Source: Montifringilla adamsi
Lineage: Eukaryota > Chordata > Aves > Passeriformes > Passeridae
Length of the DNA stretch: 64,000 bases
Direction of reading: 5' to 3'
NCBI GenBank assembly: GCA_017590115.1
Contig: JAGGNK010015447.1
Coordinates: forward strand, 992,001-1,056,000
The translations under genes and the position numbers were made by a program. Each line of letters begins with the position of its first letter. Position 1 is the first letter of the stretch. Below are positions 11,401 through 25,524 of this stretch, piece by piece. The notes below the pieces were generated by a model. It was not told the DNA's origin. It did not search any database and saw only the letters and a program-made list of their open reading frames with translations.

Positions 11401-14400
11401 GACATCAAAATTTTGGCACTAACTCAAAGCCTGATCTATGCTTTAAAAAAAACCAACAAAACCACATGTTTAGGCTTGGGAATATTATCTCTCTGTAACT
11501 GGACAATAAGAAATTTTGTTTAAGAAAGGCAAGATTCATTGGGGTGAATAGTAGAAAACTTGGGTAACAGGCTTGTGGAAAAATCTGCTCTTTCTTGTAG
11601 GTTCCACGTGCCCTCCTCTGACACTGTTCATTGCTTTTCAGTCCTGTGAGAGAGCACAGGCCCCCAGGGAGAAGCAAGGGAGAAGCACACAGGTGAGGCA
11701 GAGGAATGCCAGCCCCAGAGAGTACCCACCAGCCCTGGGAAAAGATTAAGTTAACTGGAGAATGCCTCTTCCCTCCAAGAAGGCTGGGAACATCACTCTT
11801 TCCAGCTCCAAGCTTACTAAGAAAGGATACAAATAACTGCTGTGCTCTCCACGCCTTTCCTACCCACCATAAACTGCTTTCGACCCGTTCTAACGAGGGG
11901 CTAACATTTATATGGAGTAAACTACCCACAGGTAGCAATCCTGATGTGTCCATGGAGTTAACATGGATAGAAAACACAGAAATTGCCATTTAGTGATCTG
12001 GGGGATTCATCTAAACCAAAGGAAAGCAGCAAAACCTGTCCTCAGAGGACACATCTTAGAGGGACCAAGGAGCGAGTGATGTGTGACCAAAGCAGACACT
12101 GGTAAATGGAAAAAACTGACAGATAGCAACTAAGTAGAAAATCTAAATAATCTTCTGTGCAATGCACAGATGAACACAGAAAAAGCTGTATCAACTCATG
12201 TTTGATGCAGCACAGACCCCCAATCAGTGCTGAAATGGTACATGAAAAACACAGACAGAAAAAGTCACAGATCTCAAAAGCACCAATTCCAGAGCTTTTC
12301 ATAGAGTCCATTTTGTGCAGATGAATGGGTAACACACAATTGGATGAAGTTAAATGTATACCACCGCTATAAACAGCAGAAAGGAGTGATGCCTCAGGAT
12401 TGCTGGTGCTTGTTTTTCCATGTCCACTTCAGCTGGAGGTTAATTTTTATCACAGACATAAGCAAGGCTTCAGTTTAGCCACACCTTTGGGCCTCTAGCA
12501 CAAAAATGTTTGGTCTTACAATAGTTGCTCAGTCATCCCCTGCTCTTACTCCAAATAAGCAATCCATCACATTCTCTAAAATCTGGATCCTCCCAGGAAA
12601 ACTAACATTACATTTCATTTTGACAAATTACATACCAGTGCATTTCTTCTGCAACTGATTCTATCCAGCACAACGGGTAATTTCACAGCATGTATTTTTG
12701 TGTAAAAGTTGGGACTTCTACCTGAATTATTTGCTTTCTCCCACTGTTACTAGAGAAATGTTCACCTTTGAATCAAAACCAATGTACAGACCTACAGGAA
12801 CACAGAAACATATCCCATGTGCACGTACTTCAGGTTATTCTCTGCTATTTAAGACACAATGGCACACATGGAGAGTTAATATCACATACAACTGGCTTCT
12901 CAGTTAAATGGAAAATTTAACATGAGAAATTTGGTTTTCAGCCCGGTTTCCTAGGAAACATTTCCATCTACTATTGGTGGAGGCTACAGGTTGACTGTCA
13001 AGCCCATGATTTCCTTTGTTCCCAGTCCATCAGTTTGATTTCTTTTATCGTTTGGTCTTCCCTACTGAAATACATCTAATACAGGGGGAAAGGTTGCTAA
13101 ATACATGGAAAATAATCAGTATTTCCCAAACAGCCTCCCTAAAAGAGAGACACAAAGTGATCAAAGAAGAATAAATGAAATTAAGTTATTTGAATTATTT
13201 TAAAATGTGATATCCAGATTTGTATATGTTGAGTCTGCACAATGTTGATAAATATCTGCTAGAGATAATCTACAATTTTACTATTTATCCCTAACAAACA
13301 GATGGGCTTCCTCACTGCCATTTACAAGAGTATAAACACATTGTGAAAACAAAAATGAAACAAGGAAGAATTTAGGAATACGTGCAGTGGTGTTTAACCA
13401 AATGTGCTGTTACTTAGGTGAGATTTTATAACCCTTTATAACACATGTATTTTCTAAAATTAAAGCATTACAGACAACAAGCATTGCAGAAAATCTATCC
13501 CCAGTGACACTGCTCTTTGAAGACAAGAGACAAAACACACTGGAGTATGTACAGGAGAGAAAACAGGTCCCAGCCCCACAGACAGGCACTGACCTGGGCA
13601 TGGTGCTTTAGTCTGGAATCTTCCTGGCTTTGTTTCTCACCAAAAGAAGTGATTGCTCCAAAGAATGAGAAGGCAGCTGGATATTTTCAAGCATGCAGAA
13701 ATGAAGCCTTGCTTGCAGTGCTTAATGAAATTATGCTGAGTCAAAGATGTTTCACTGCTGTTGTCACTCACATTTCTGCTCGCTCTTTCTTTGTGTCTTG
13801 GCAGAGAAAAATATGGACAACTGTGGTGGTTCCCTTCTTCTTCCCTGCTGGAAGGAGACTGGATCCCTCCCTTCTTCCCAGGACATTCACATGAGCTCAG
13901 ATTGCAGTATTTTTGCAGCTCCTCTACCTGTTCCAAACTCACTGTAGTGGGAGAAGGCTGGTGGGAGAAAGCTCTTTTTAAGGACCCTATTAATAACATC
14001 CTTCAGACAGCAGAGGAAATTCCTGGGAGCTATTACCTTTACACCCATGGAATGTCCAGTCTCCTTCCTCAGCTGTTTCACTCATAAAAAAATGGGCATA
14101 CAAGCAGATATTGTTTTTGTGGAGGTTTTTTTGTTTAACAGACAATATTTCCAGTGTCTTTCCATCATACTTTAAGTGACTCCTTCAGCTCATGAACCCA
14201 GTAGTCATTAAAGCAATCAGGAGCAGAGATTAAAGACTGTTCTTTATGTTAACAACTGGGTGACGACCCAGGCCTAATAACTTCAAAACTGGAGCTTGTG
14301 TAGAAAGCACAAACACCGATGCTGCTACGAGCTGAACCTGCCCTTGTGAAATGCCCTCCTTGATTCCCACAGAGCAACACTTACTCTGTGGATTTTCCCT

Positions 14401-15315
14401 TTAGACATCCATAATTTAGTATTACAAGGATAAAGGTGAAACTTTTCCAATCATGTCATTGAAACAGGAATGCCAGAACACCATAAGGGCTCACCTTTCT
14501 CTCCTGAGCTAAACTATGTGAAGATGCTACATCACTATGAAAAAACTGTGGGTAGCACGAGAGCAGTGGTACTAATCAACACTGAAACTGTTGGAGAAAT
14601 AAAAAGCTGTAATTTCACTTAAAGCTTGCAGTAAAATTTGCCTAGTTGATAGTGAACATTACAAAGATTAATTTATTTTATGCATTTCTATTCTCAGCAT
14701 GACACACCTTCTGTCCAAGGATGTGAATATATTTGCAGTGTACCTCAGAGGATGGAGTATGTCCATCAACAAATGCCACTGTTTATTTATGGTTAATATT
14801 TTACAGCAATAAACATTATATATGTTCCTATTTCCCTTCTGAGGCTCCCAGTAAAATGATAACCTTTGAAACACATCAGCTGCCTGATATAAAAACTGAG
14901 AACTGTCTCCATCAAACAACTCAATAACTGATCTATATCTTTATGACTACAACTTCTCGTCATGGAGATATAGATACCCCCTAAACCACTTCAGTAAGTC
15001 ACAAGCAGATGTGGGGTTAGCTCAGCATATCAAGACACTGATATGAGGAAGTTCTGTTGGGAAGTCTTCCCAGCTGGACAAATCCCAAACCACAGAGCAT
15101 TTCCCTGGTTGGTATCCACGGGCTGCATGGCTAATATTCCTGCAGTGCACTTCAGCTATGAAAAGTAAAGGAGAATAAATAGTTAATCCCATTTGGGGAA
15201 AGGACACACACTCAGGAACAAGAGGCTTGTATTATGCTGAGAGGCAGCAAAGATATACAGAGGGGTATGGAATAAAGAACTTTGCTTCCTGAAGGGAGAT
15301 GGCCTTTAAGATCAG
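5425..15315. other. Long non-coding stretch, presumed FAR intron
   Basis: Nearly 10 kb without any recognisable CR1 copy or exon. I looked on the minus strand for the second FAR coding exon (the family's IIFHCAAT-type block) and did not see it. Frames such as 9828-10370 (+, 180 codons) and 11405-11989 (-, 194 codons) have no recognisable domain. Confidence 0.5.
10617..10652 (+). repeat. Short TA microsatellite
   Basis: A run of TA dinucleotides (10620-10632) grades into A/T-rich sequence. Confidence 0.75.
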
Positions 15316-15396
15316 CTGGTTTAATGAAAGGCATGGCAGAGTGCTGAAATGAGATGAGCTTGAAGTCCCTTCCAAACCAAACCATCCCATGACGTG
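15316..15396 (+). mobile_element. Degraded CR1 LINE 3' end fragment
   Basis: The order GGCATGGCAGAG, GATGAGCTTGAAGTCCCTTCC, AAACCAAACCATCCCATGA follows the CR1 3' UTR with many substitutions and decayed terminal octamers. This is an old copy. Confidence 0.6.
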
Positions 15397-18300
15397 AAGA
15401 TGGGACTGAGCAGATCACGGCTCTAAGATCTGCAGATCATTTAACAGATATGAGCAGTACAGCCACACACTGCATTTGGGGCAGAGCTGACTTGGAAAAG
15501 ATGCAGCTAGAATTGCTGCTGACTGAGTGATGTTCTGACCAAAACCTTCCCAGGAGATTTCTGGGGTTAGTGAAAAGTGGGGAAATGGGTTGCTAGGCCC
15601 CAAGGCAGCAAATCCTGTCTGTCAGAAAGAAATGGAAGAAGTGACAGGGAAGGGCAGAAAGAATGATCATCTTCCAAGCTTCAAAAGGAAGGGCTGAAGG
15701 GCAGAATTTTGGAAGAATGACAAAATGATTTACTGCTTCCATGCCCTATGGAAGCTCAAGATCTCCATGCTGCCAAGATGGTTACTGTCCTCTCACTCAA
15801 CATACTGTGCACATAAAAAATCTGACAGGGAAGAATCTAATTACCATTCCCTAAAGGCTCAGAGACTCTCCATTGATAAAACTCCATCAAAATCATACAG
15901 GCACTACATTAACAATTCTGAATTGCAGCAAACTTGATTTACTCTGTATTCCTTTCCTTTTCAGGCTGCAGCGCAGAGTCCGGATGCCCTCTGAGCATCC
16001 CAACAGCACCCAGCCCATTGCCTTTGATAAGTTTGTATTTCTGCTCACCATGAAACAGAAACAAGCAAAATCAGTACTCAGGACTTGTGGAGACAATCAT
16101 ATTTTAAAGGATCAGGTTTAGTGGGTTAAATTTCTAGCACATATAAGCCTTCACATAAAAGAATTTTCTCCACCTCTGAAATTCCATGCCTTGATCTCTT
16201 GTGCATCCTTTCTTAGTGCAAATCCTTTAAATAGATTAGATTTAAAGAACTATTTATTTGATGCTAGAAAGAGATGCTAAAGCAATATTTTGGCAGGCAT
16301 TTATGAAGTGATTAAAATCTTCTATTTATTCTACACAGATGTAAAAAAATGATGGTCATTTATTTTGCTAATTGATATGAAATGGTGGAAAGATAGAAAT
16401 CAGAACTTGATTGTCCTTTCTTCATTGGACAAAGCAAGAGCTCCATGCAGAGAAAATCCCGTCCTTGAGGAACCTGTATGGTGACAACATGAAGGAGATG
16501 AATGAATCAAAAAGGATGGAGAAGAAAAAGAGAGTATTTTCCCTACATATCTTTCTGGATAACTCCCAGTGATGTTATACGGCTCCAAATTCTTACCTAC
16601 AATACTGGTTTTTCTCTGCAGGCTATTTCTATGTTTCACCACACTTATTATGACATTAACAGTTTAATGTACATTCATTTAGCCTTCTCTGCCTTTTCTG
16701 GAAAATAAAACCAAACAAAACTTCAAACAAATGAACCCATACCCCCAAAAACAAACCAACCAAACAAAATGCCCTGAACAAACCAACCAAACAAAAAACC
16801 CCAAACCTATCTCAGTGTCTTCTTGACACCTGTAAAATAGCAAACCCTATTTTCACAGAGGAAACCCTTGGGTGTCTCAGAGAAGGCATGTCATGGGTTT
16901 AGGCCTTACGTCTCAAAAAGATGCATCACTTTCCCAATACCACATATGTGGAGAGAATGTGACACGGGAAGTAGTCAAGTGACAGTGACATTTTATAAGA
17001 ACTAGTTACAAGCTCCACCTCCACGTTCTTAGAATCTTGGGTAACTTGCATAGTTTACCTGGAAAGCTAAGTTGCACCTTGGGCATGAAATCTGGTAGAG
17101 AAACCAGCTGGCAAGAGCATATTTGAACAAGCAGCCACATGAATGAGCTCTCAAACACATCTCTGGCAGCACAATGTGAAATTCTGTGGCTGTGTTAGAA
17201 CTTCTACCCACATGGTAGAAGCATGGGAATAGATTTCACAGCTTAGTATTCTAGCTAGGGAAGATGAACCCTGCTCTTACAGGTCTTCAGATTAAAAAAA
17301 TCAGGACTCATGAGACACAAGCTCCTTGCTTGCTTTCTGCTGGTACACGTCAAATAAACCTTGCTCCAGAAAAATGCCTAAGTAGGTATTTTATTTGTTG
17401 AAATGGGAACTCACTGCAAATTTTGTATGAGCTTCTGACATGCTGCATCTGTAAGCTGCACATCTGGTTTATCCCACATTAAAAGAGGGAAAACAATTTT
17501 CATTTATTTGACAGAAGGAGTAACTGATTAATCTAGATATTTAAACAGTTGTCCTGAAGGAAGAATATGAAGTTTTGGTGCATCTTATATATTCTCAAGT
17601 CCTTCTTCAGCTTTCTCATGGGCCTCCTTTAGGCACTGGAAGGGCTATGTCCTTCCTAACCTGCTCCCTGGGTGGTCGAAATCCAGGTTGAAGACTAGGG
17701 ACTGTGAACATGAATATTAAGAACTGTTAATGGCATTGCATCTGTTTTAAACCCTTTTCTGTCAGCTACTCGCTTCACTATCTCCAAGTGCAGTAATTCC
17801 TGTGACTTAAAACACCCCACCAGGACATGCTGAAGCAGCTGGAAGAACTTATCTCACTAAGGTTTGTTTAGGGAGTGACCTCTGGAACACAGAAGCTTCA
17901 TTGTAATGAACTCTGCCCAGCAGAGGCAGAACAGTAAAAGCCAAAAGATGTATAATAAGACTGGGAAAGCTACTAGCACCCAGGAGCTCAGAGATCCAGA
18001 TCCTCTTTCCTTTCTCTGGCTTCCTAAGTTAGTTATGACTTCTGACAGCACTACTAGTTACCAGCAGAGCCTGTGGCATAAAGAATGCACTACAACCTGG
18101 AGATTTTTTCCTCTTTTAAGATACTAAACAGGGTAAGTTCCCAGACAAACCCTTAGGGAATTCTGCTTGTAAGTGACCTCCAGGCAAAGCATGAACCATT
18201 AAACCCTTGCAGTCTGAATGTCCAGCCAGGTTTCTCTTCCCCACCTTGACTGTAACAGCCTGATCTGCATGCTGGCAATCTGATGGAGACAATGCTGAAA

Positions 18301-18407
18301 GCTTTGCCATTGACAAGGTAAATTATGCCCATAGTTTTCCCTTCATCCACAGATTCAGTCATTTTATCCCAGGACCTCATTGGTCCAGCTAAGTGTACCA
18401 AGGGTAA
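15397..18407. other. Non-coding stretch, presumed FAR intron
   Basis: It holds the A/C-rich repeat at 16706-16803. A TGTCATGGGTTTAGGCC start at 16889 recalls the ends of some bird LTRs, but no matching terminus, TATA/AATAAA pair or target duplication follows. Confidence 0.5.
16706..16803 (+). repeat. A/C-rich low-complexity tract with a duplicated unit
   Basis: The 19-bp unit ACAAACCAACCAAACAAAA occurs identically at 16751 and 16778 (period 27) within a longer CAAA/CCAA-rich stretch. Confidence 0.85.
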
Positions 18408-18688
18408 ATCATAAAATCATGGAAGGGTTTGGGTTGGAAGTGACTTTAAAGATAGGGATCCAGGGGCAGCCACAGCTTCTCTGCACTTCCTGTGCCAGGG
18501 CCTCACTACCCAAAAAGGGAAGAATTTCTTTCCAATATCCAATCTAAATCTATTCTGTTTCAGTTTGAAACTGTTCCCTCTTGTCCTGTCACTCCAGGCC
18601 CTTGTCAATAGAGTCTCTCCATCTTTCTTCCAGGCTCCCTTCAGGTACTGGAAGTCTGCAATTAGGTCACCTCTTTTCCAAATCCATG
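18408..18688 (-). mobile_element. CR1 LINE 3' UTR fragment, reverse orientation
   Basis: It begins on the + strand with ATCATAAAATCATGGAAGG and GGGTTTGGGTTGGAAG. It continues through GGCAGCCACAGCTTCTCT, AATTTCTTTCCAATATCC, CTTGTCCTGTCACTCCAGG and TCCCTTCAGGTACTGGAAG, all reverse-complement CR1 landmarks. About 25 bp are missing after the initial segment relative to the copy at 59321. Confidence 0.9.
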
Positions 18689-21600
18689 CTGACCTTCAAG
18701 TCACCTCCTTTTCCTTAAAGTACCCAGAAATGTGTCAAGAAAATTCACACCACGATTTCCTTTTTCAGGGACAGGAGTGAAACTGCCTGGTCTGCAGGTG
18801 CCTGAATTGATCCTCTTGACCCTTCTGACAGAAGGTGAAGCATTTGCCCTTTTTTTTTCAGCCATTAGTGTTCTCTAGAATATAGAAATCCTGAAGGCTA
18901 CTGAAATAAATGGAATACATAGTTCTTCATGCTCTCTTTAGCCCCCTGGCAAAGAAATTTGCTGCAAAACATATCCACACACAGAGTTCTCATCAAGTCG
19001 GCTTTCTGGAGATCAAAGCAAGGGCAGCAGCTTGGGAACTGCCACATCCAACCAGGAGACAACCATCAGGGAGACAGTGTGCCTCTAGGCATGGATACAG
19101 CACAGAAAGGAGCCTTGATTTTGAGTTGGTGAAGGGAAAGGGTTGCTAGTCTAGCTAAATATTTTTAAAATCGAGGCATACTTTATTCACTCTGTTGAAA
19201 GTTATCACTAGACTGGTTTTTGACCCTATAAAGTTCAGTTACTATAAGCTTTCACTTGTTTTCTTTGAAGAAGGTCGGCATGTCTTCAGTGGTGCATCAC
19301 TCTTGTGCTTATCCTAAATTCAAGGAGATTGTGTTGAAGTGGGTGCCACTGAAGAGTTAAAAGAAATTTGCCTTGTGTTATTGCAATCTGAATTGGGTGA
19401 GTTTTGCCAAGTGTTGTGGCTTATTGTTTATATGATTTAGATGAGAGAGAAAACTTAGAGTGATCTCCTCATACATGAAGCTTTGGGATAGTCAGTGTCT
19501 GATTGCATCAAGATTTAAAAGCAGGGACTGAGCGTGGGATGTCTGGATGGGACTTCTGGGCACTGCTGCAGTAGAAATAGCAAATATGAATAACAAAATC
19601 AAGCACTAACTTGTGGCTTTTTTAAAAATCAAACAAACCTTTGATACTAACTAATTGTGTGTGTACTTTTGATCTCCATTATTTTGTGTCTTCTTCTCAT
19701 CTTTCTTGTCTATTCTGCCAGTTGTCTCCTTGCGTTGCCATCTCATCCTAAAAGTGGGATTTTATAGCTTAGTTTAGGAACATTGTCTCTTATTTTGGTT
19801 TTGTATCTGCCAAACACTAAAATGTGTTTTCAAGCCTTCAATCTACTGCTGAGCTCAGCAAAACAGGAGCCTGGATCTGGCTCCAAGCTGGGCATTACTG
19901 GGATTACAGTTGTGTATAATACTGTGAGTACTTAATCTGTATAATAAAATGTTTACAATGAACAGTCAGTATCTTCCTAGTTGGGAGGGGAAAAAAATGC
20001 CTCCCATGTGTTTTTTTGGCAAAGAAAATATGGGTAAGGACAAGCAAAATGGACTTTTTTCGGGAATTACCTTGACTGCTTTGGTAGAGCTCTAACCGCA
20101 GGGCCCTAAAAGGAGGGGAAAGAAATTTCCAAACCCCAAAATACTCTTCCAAAGTAACAATTTACTTTTTTAACTACTTCAGTGTTTTATTTTTATAATT
20201 ACAGAACTAGAGCTCTAAATTACAGCAAAAATTTCTAGTCAGTGGCCAGTTTCTTCCACAACATTGAAAATTTGCCCTTTGGATGAAGCAATAAAAAGTT
20301 ATTTAGATTCTCTTTTTTTTTAGTGAATGCATCTTGAAAAACTAGGATGTCCAGAGAGCTCTGTACTTGTCTGAAGTTTACATTAGTTTTATTTGTTAAA
20401 GATGTATCAAAATCTGCTAAGACATACACATACACACTGTAAGTATTGGTAATTACACCTCCACTCGAAAGTTTCATGATACTTTCTGTAACAGCTCTCA
20501 GTCTGACCTCTTTAAATCTTTTTTAGAAGTACCTCACTCATTATTCAGGATGTTCAGGTATAAAGCAGGCTGTGAGAATGCAACAATAGGGAAGCAGGAG
20601 GGTAAAAAAAGGGCTTATCATTCTTCAAGTGATAAGCTCACGTTTCAGAAGACCAGGTGAAAACAACTGTGCCTCTTCTAGCCGTGTATGTGTGCCCACA
20701 CCCAAGGAATTAACCACCTGAAGTATCCACCCACAGATAATTTCAGCACTGGGAAGGGCATCTCAGTACAAAGCGTGACAAAATTCTCAGTGGTGGAGGA
20801 GGGAAAAACATTTTAATGGCTAGATTTCTGCTTGGGGAGGTTGCTTGCAGAAAGGCAATAATCTGATCAGAAAGCTGATGTGGCATTTTGAGTTATGTAT
20901 GCAATGATGCAAGTCAGAACCTCACAGGTTTTTAAAGCAATCTCCCTAATATATTTGGCAGTTCTTATGGCTCTGGTAAATGTAATAAAAACAGAAGGTT
21001 GGATTTGCCAGAGTAAACTGCAGTAAAGGTGACCTCCAGACAACTTTTAAGCTGTGTGATCCTCTGGAGGATGGATTTTAGGATCAATTGCAGGACACTC
21101 AGAAGATCAAAAGCTCTGGATTGTGACTATCAAGATGCACCCTGTGTCACAAGCAGGAGCTCTCTCAGAGGCCCAAAGGACCAGAGTACTCCGCCACTTC
21201 TCCCCAGTATTTCAACAACTTTTGTTTTTCTGTGTACTAGCCAGGGATCAGGTTTTGAAAGGGAAGTAAAACCAGAAGTTTTAAGATTCTGCCCCACTAC
21301 CTTTAGGATTTCTTCTTAAACTTCTGTGTTTTGTTGACAACAAAATTTATTTCTTTGCAGGGTGTCTCACTCAACCCACTATACAGGGTCTTCTGACAAA
21401 ACTGGTCTTAGGTTTCATTATACAGTCACAGTCTGCTGCTACAGAAGAAAAAAATACTGGTAAGGAATGCCAGAGTTCAATTTAGGAAAACAGAAAAGCT
21501 TTCTTTAAGAAAAAAATGGAAGAAACAGCTGAGGATAGAATGGAATAAAATCAGACACAAAGGATAAAATTTAAGTTAATTTCAGTTAACTTTACATTGT

Positions 21601-22792
21601 GTTGAATGACCAAATAGCCAATTCTGCTCTTTGGGTGCTGACTGATGGCTCCATTGCCAACCCACTGCAGAAGAAGACGAGCCTGTGCTCTTAGCTACGA
21701 TCTGCTGGCTCTCAGAGGGTGTCTGAGGTCAGCTGTCCTCATTCAGCCCCTATTCCAAGCAGAGAACCCACGCCCACAGATGGGCTGTGGAACGTGAGCA
21801 GCTCCACTGGTGTCCATAGCGGTTCTGAAGTGCAACAGTCCAAAAAGGAATTGTGCCAACTCGCATACATCAAGAGCCAAGTCCCAGGCTCCAGTAAAAT
21901 GACAAACATTGTTTAAAAACATATTTGCTGGAGGCCTTGCTGGTGAACAGTTCACTTGGCAAAACTGTGAACACAAGGCATGCTGTGCAACCGCCTAAAA
22001 GCTCAGCTCTCCTGTGTGCCTGAGCAAAACCAGGATCCAGGAGAAATCGGCAGCTTACAAAGGCTGCCCAACAGGACCTCTCTAATGATGTTGCTCCATG
22101 GCCTTGCTGCCAGCAAAAGCTGCTGGGAAATGGCTCTGATTTCTGCTACTGATGTAAAACTCTCAAGCCTGCATAGGAGAGCTTTTCTCTTCAGCGCTCT
22201 TTGCTCTTTTCCCTTCCTCTTTGAAAATGCCATGCTGAACTCCTCCATCCCTCTCAGCACACTCCCCCACTTCCTTGACCTTTTCCTTTAGGATATGTAG
22301 ACAGCAATGGTGGTGATGCTAAGAAGTTTTCTCCTGGCAAGGAGACCTGGAAAGGTGAAACTTTCCAGATGGAGAGATCTCCGACTGGCATAAAAGTAAA
22401 TTTTGCACATTAGAGAATCTAAAGCTTCCCCTCAGTCACATGAAAAAAATTCTAACATTAGGATACTATTTCCACCTCCAACTTGACACACAAGGCTGAG
22501 CTCAGATGCAACCACATGGGAAAAGAGGTGGATGAGAGCAGTACCAATAAAGGCGAATGCAATAGTGCAATAAAGCATTACCAATAAAACAATTACTTCT
22601 TGGGTTTAGTAGCTTGCAAACCCAGAAACTGTCTAGTTTGCTTATGCTCCAAGGCTGGAATCAGACAGTACTGGTTTCCCAGATTTAGAAGAGTGATGAA
22701 CTGCATTTTCATCTCAGTACCCAACACTTTTCCCTGTGTTTAAGTTGCTATCATCTGAAGTTGAAATACTGGCAGGAAAATCAAACTCATAC

Positions 22793-22838
22793 ATCCAGAA
22801 TTAATGTAATAATCCAGAAATAATGTAATTATCCAGAA
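22793..22838 (+). repeat. 19-bp tandem repeat, about 2.4 copies
   Basis: ATCCAGAA begins at 22793, 22812 and 22831, separated by near-identical AT-rich arms (TTAATGTAATA, ATAATGTAATT). Confidence 0.85.
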
Positions 22839-23932
22839 CAAAAAGAAAATCACCAGAATGCCACAGAAGTAAAAGGACAGCTTGTAAACTACTTATTTGG
22901 GCCCATTACCTCTTTGAAATCTACCTTTCAGGAGATATTCAACCAAAACGAAATGAAGGTACCAAGAGAAATTCCACTGATTCCAGGAACTGGGCCTTGG
23001 CTGCAAACCAGAAACTACACAGGCAGAAATGCAAATTCAAGCAACATTATGAAAATCCTTTAAAGCTATGACTCAACTGCAATCTTAGTTTGCTAACTTC
23101 CTTATGAGAGTCCCTCTTTCTTCTGTATGACACCCTTGCACATCGAAGAAAAAATATTGTGAAGTTACGGGCTGTAAGTGCCTCAAAATATCACTGCTTA
23201 TGGAGCACTAAAAATGCATTTCATTTTACAGATGGCAGCAAATGCAGCTTAACCGCAACATCTACGTTGTTACTGGCAAGAGAAAAACCTTATTGTTGAT
23301 GGTTTTTTTAATTGCATCATTCTCAAGGTACTGCCTGCTCATTTGCTTCAAGGGCTGAACTTTTATTTTGTCATTTATCAGCTGGTGGAATCTTCACTGC
23401 AGAATTTTCACTAACACACAAATCCCTTGAGATACCCACCACTAAATAAAACAAAAATGGCTAGCTTGAAAGACAGTGCCCTTATGCATACGTGTGCATT
23501 TGTGTCTATATAAATGTGTATGTGTTAACTGGGCTGCAGAGCACAGTGCTTTTGTGCTGGCTGCATAAAAAGCTTGTCAGTAACATTTCCTTGGACAAAA
23601 TCAGGTCTCTGACCATAAGAGTTGTCAGACAGCAGCATACTATTAACCACAGTATCTTTACAGATTTAGCAGAATAACGGAATATTAATATTTTAACATG
23701 TGCACGTCTCTTGTCAGATATCTTATGTGAAACTGAGAAAGTTCTCCTTTGTTTTCAGCTTTTTTAAAACTTTACTGCATGAGCAGCACATGCAATAGTG
23801 CACAGTTGGCCATAGGAATTTTCCTGGAATGCTTCTATTTGATGCTCTGTATTCTCTTCTGGAGGTGCTGCTGTATAGATCACCATCTACTTGACATCAC
23901 AAAGTGATTTTAAGGGGAAAAGAGCCCAGACC

Positions 23933-23947
23933 AAAAAAAAAAAAAAA
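23933..23947 (+). repeat. Poly-A run of 15
   Basis: An uninterrupted A run flanked by CC and CCC. It has no recognisable SINE or retrocopy upstream. Confidence 0.9.
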
Positions 23948-25011
23948 CCCCTTCTGAAATCTGATTGATTTATTGTGACCCCAGTCCAGGCCACAAAAAA
24001 GGTGCATGAATCCAAGAAGTAAATATAAAGGTGAGGGGCAGCTTTTACAGATTGCTCTGCATATGGTGAGTATGTGTGTAAAATGACATGAAGACAGAAA
24101 CCATTAACCCCCGTGCTGTTGCAGCTGAGCAAGAAGATACAGAGAAAGCTGAGCTGTCCAAAATGATCTTGCTTTACCCTTCCTACAAGGCTCATTTTCT
24201 GTACACACACCTTGCAAGGATCAACACTGCTGAGCTGGCAGCTGCTGCTAGGGAGGTGGCCCCTGGTTGATGGTGGACTACCCTGATTCATGCTGGGTTT
24301 CTCTTTCCAGGGTAAGATGAGGAAACCAATGTGTCAGGTTTTGACACCAAAACATTTTTCTTCACAGAATGATGAACACACTTGAAATTAACTGAGAAGC
24401 ATTTCTGCTTTTAACAACTTACTAATTTCAGAGCAATCCACCTCATTTCTACACTTTCATATCATACTGTGCTTTTATTTTTAATTTAGAATCTTATGTC
24501 ATTTAAACATTCTTAATTCCTTTGTGATTTACTGTGTACCTTTGTACAACTGGAGGAAACTGAAAACTGCAGTCTATTTTAAAAGAATTGACTTTACTAC
24601 TGTGAATATCCGCAGGAGATGAAGGACTGAAGACAGGTTGCAATGATGGAGCATTACACTGTGATCTCTCCTTAACAGCAATAAAACTGAGGTTTGAATT
24701 CTGTACCATCTGGCAGAGCTTGTGACCTGGAGACAAATAGCATCCCCAAGGCTTGCCTGGGTTTCAGCAGCATTGTTTCTTTTAATAAAAGACAATGTAC
24801 AACACCATTAGGTCATAATCCTTCCTAGAGCTTCCAGTACTGCAAGTTCTGCTTTTAAGGGGCCAGATCAGCAGGAACCATGCTGGTAACACCACAGAAC
24901 TGCATCTCTAAGTGATCAGAGACTGATGTTTCAGGGAGAGAGTCATGCAGGAGTACAAGGAGAAGCTATGTAATATAAGGGACACAGCTTCTTGCAGTTG
25001 GAGATGCTTTT

Positions 25012-25440
25012 AGGAAGGTCTAGAGCACAAGTCTTAGGAGGAGTAGCTTAGAGAGCTGGGGTTGTTTAGCCTGGAAAAAAGAAGGCTCAGGGGGTACCTC
25101 ATGGCTCTCTACAACTACCTGAAAGGAGGTTTTAACAAAGTAGTGGCCAGTCTCTTCTCCCAGGTAAAAAGTGATAGAATAGAAATGCAACAGTCTTGAG
25201 TTGTGTCAGGGAAGGGTTAGATTGGACATCAGGAAAATTTTTTTCACCAAAGGGTTATCAAGCATTTAAACAGGCTGGGAGGGTTGAGTCACCATTCCTG
25301 GAGGTATTTAAAAGATGTGAAGATGTGATGCTTAAGAACATGGTTTAGTGGTGGATTTGGCAGTTCTGGGTTAACAGCTGGACTGATCATAGGAGTTTTT
25401 TGCCAAGATAACTGATTCTATGACTCTATGATTCTATAAC
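25012..25440 (+). mobile_element. CR1 LINE 3' UTR fragment
   Basis: It carries GAGAGCTGGGGTTGTTTAGC, CCTGGAAAAAAGAAGGCTC, GGACATCAGGAAAATTTTTT and TTCCTGGAGGTATTTAAAAG, and ends in three near-perfect octamers (GATTCTATGACTCTATGATT). It is one of the longest CR1 pieces here. Confidence 0.92.
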
Positions 25441-25524
25441 TCATTTGTTCTTCAAACACTCAAAGATAAAAAAAAAATATTATTTCAGTCTTGGCCTTGA
25501 ACACTTCAAGGGATGGGGCATGTA

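Larger units (their letters stand above)
18689..25011. other. Non-coding stretch, presumed FAR intron
   Basis: It contains the 19-bp tandem repeat at 22793 and the poly-A at 23933. No exon or transposon is recognised otherwise. Confidence 0.5.

Noticed and set aside
11405..11989. A 194-codon minus-strand frame on the same strand as FAR.
   Set aside because: Its sequence does not match any FAR region and has no recognisable domain.
16886..16990. TGTCATGGGTTTAGGCC, like the start of some bird LTRs.
   Set aside because: No matching 3' terminus, TATA/AATAAA pair or target duplication could be found.
17029..17211. Minus-strand sequence around 17175 translating as EFHIVLPE, considered as the FAR second exon (IIFHCAAT block).
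   Set aside because: Only two residues agree, and neighbouring residues and frames do not fit the family.
18417..18780. Open frames over the repeat at 18408.
   Set aside because: They translate CR1 3' UTR sequence and unique flank; no coding homology.
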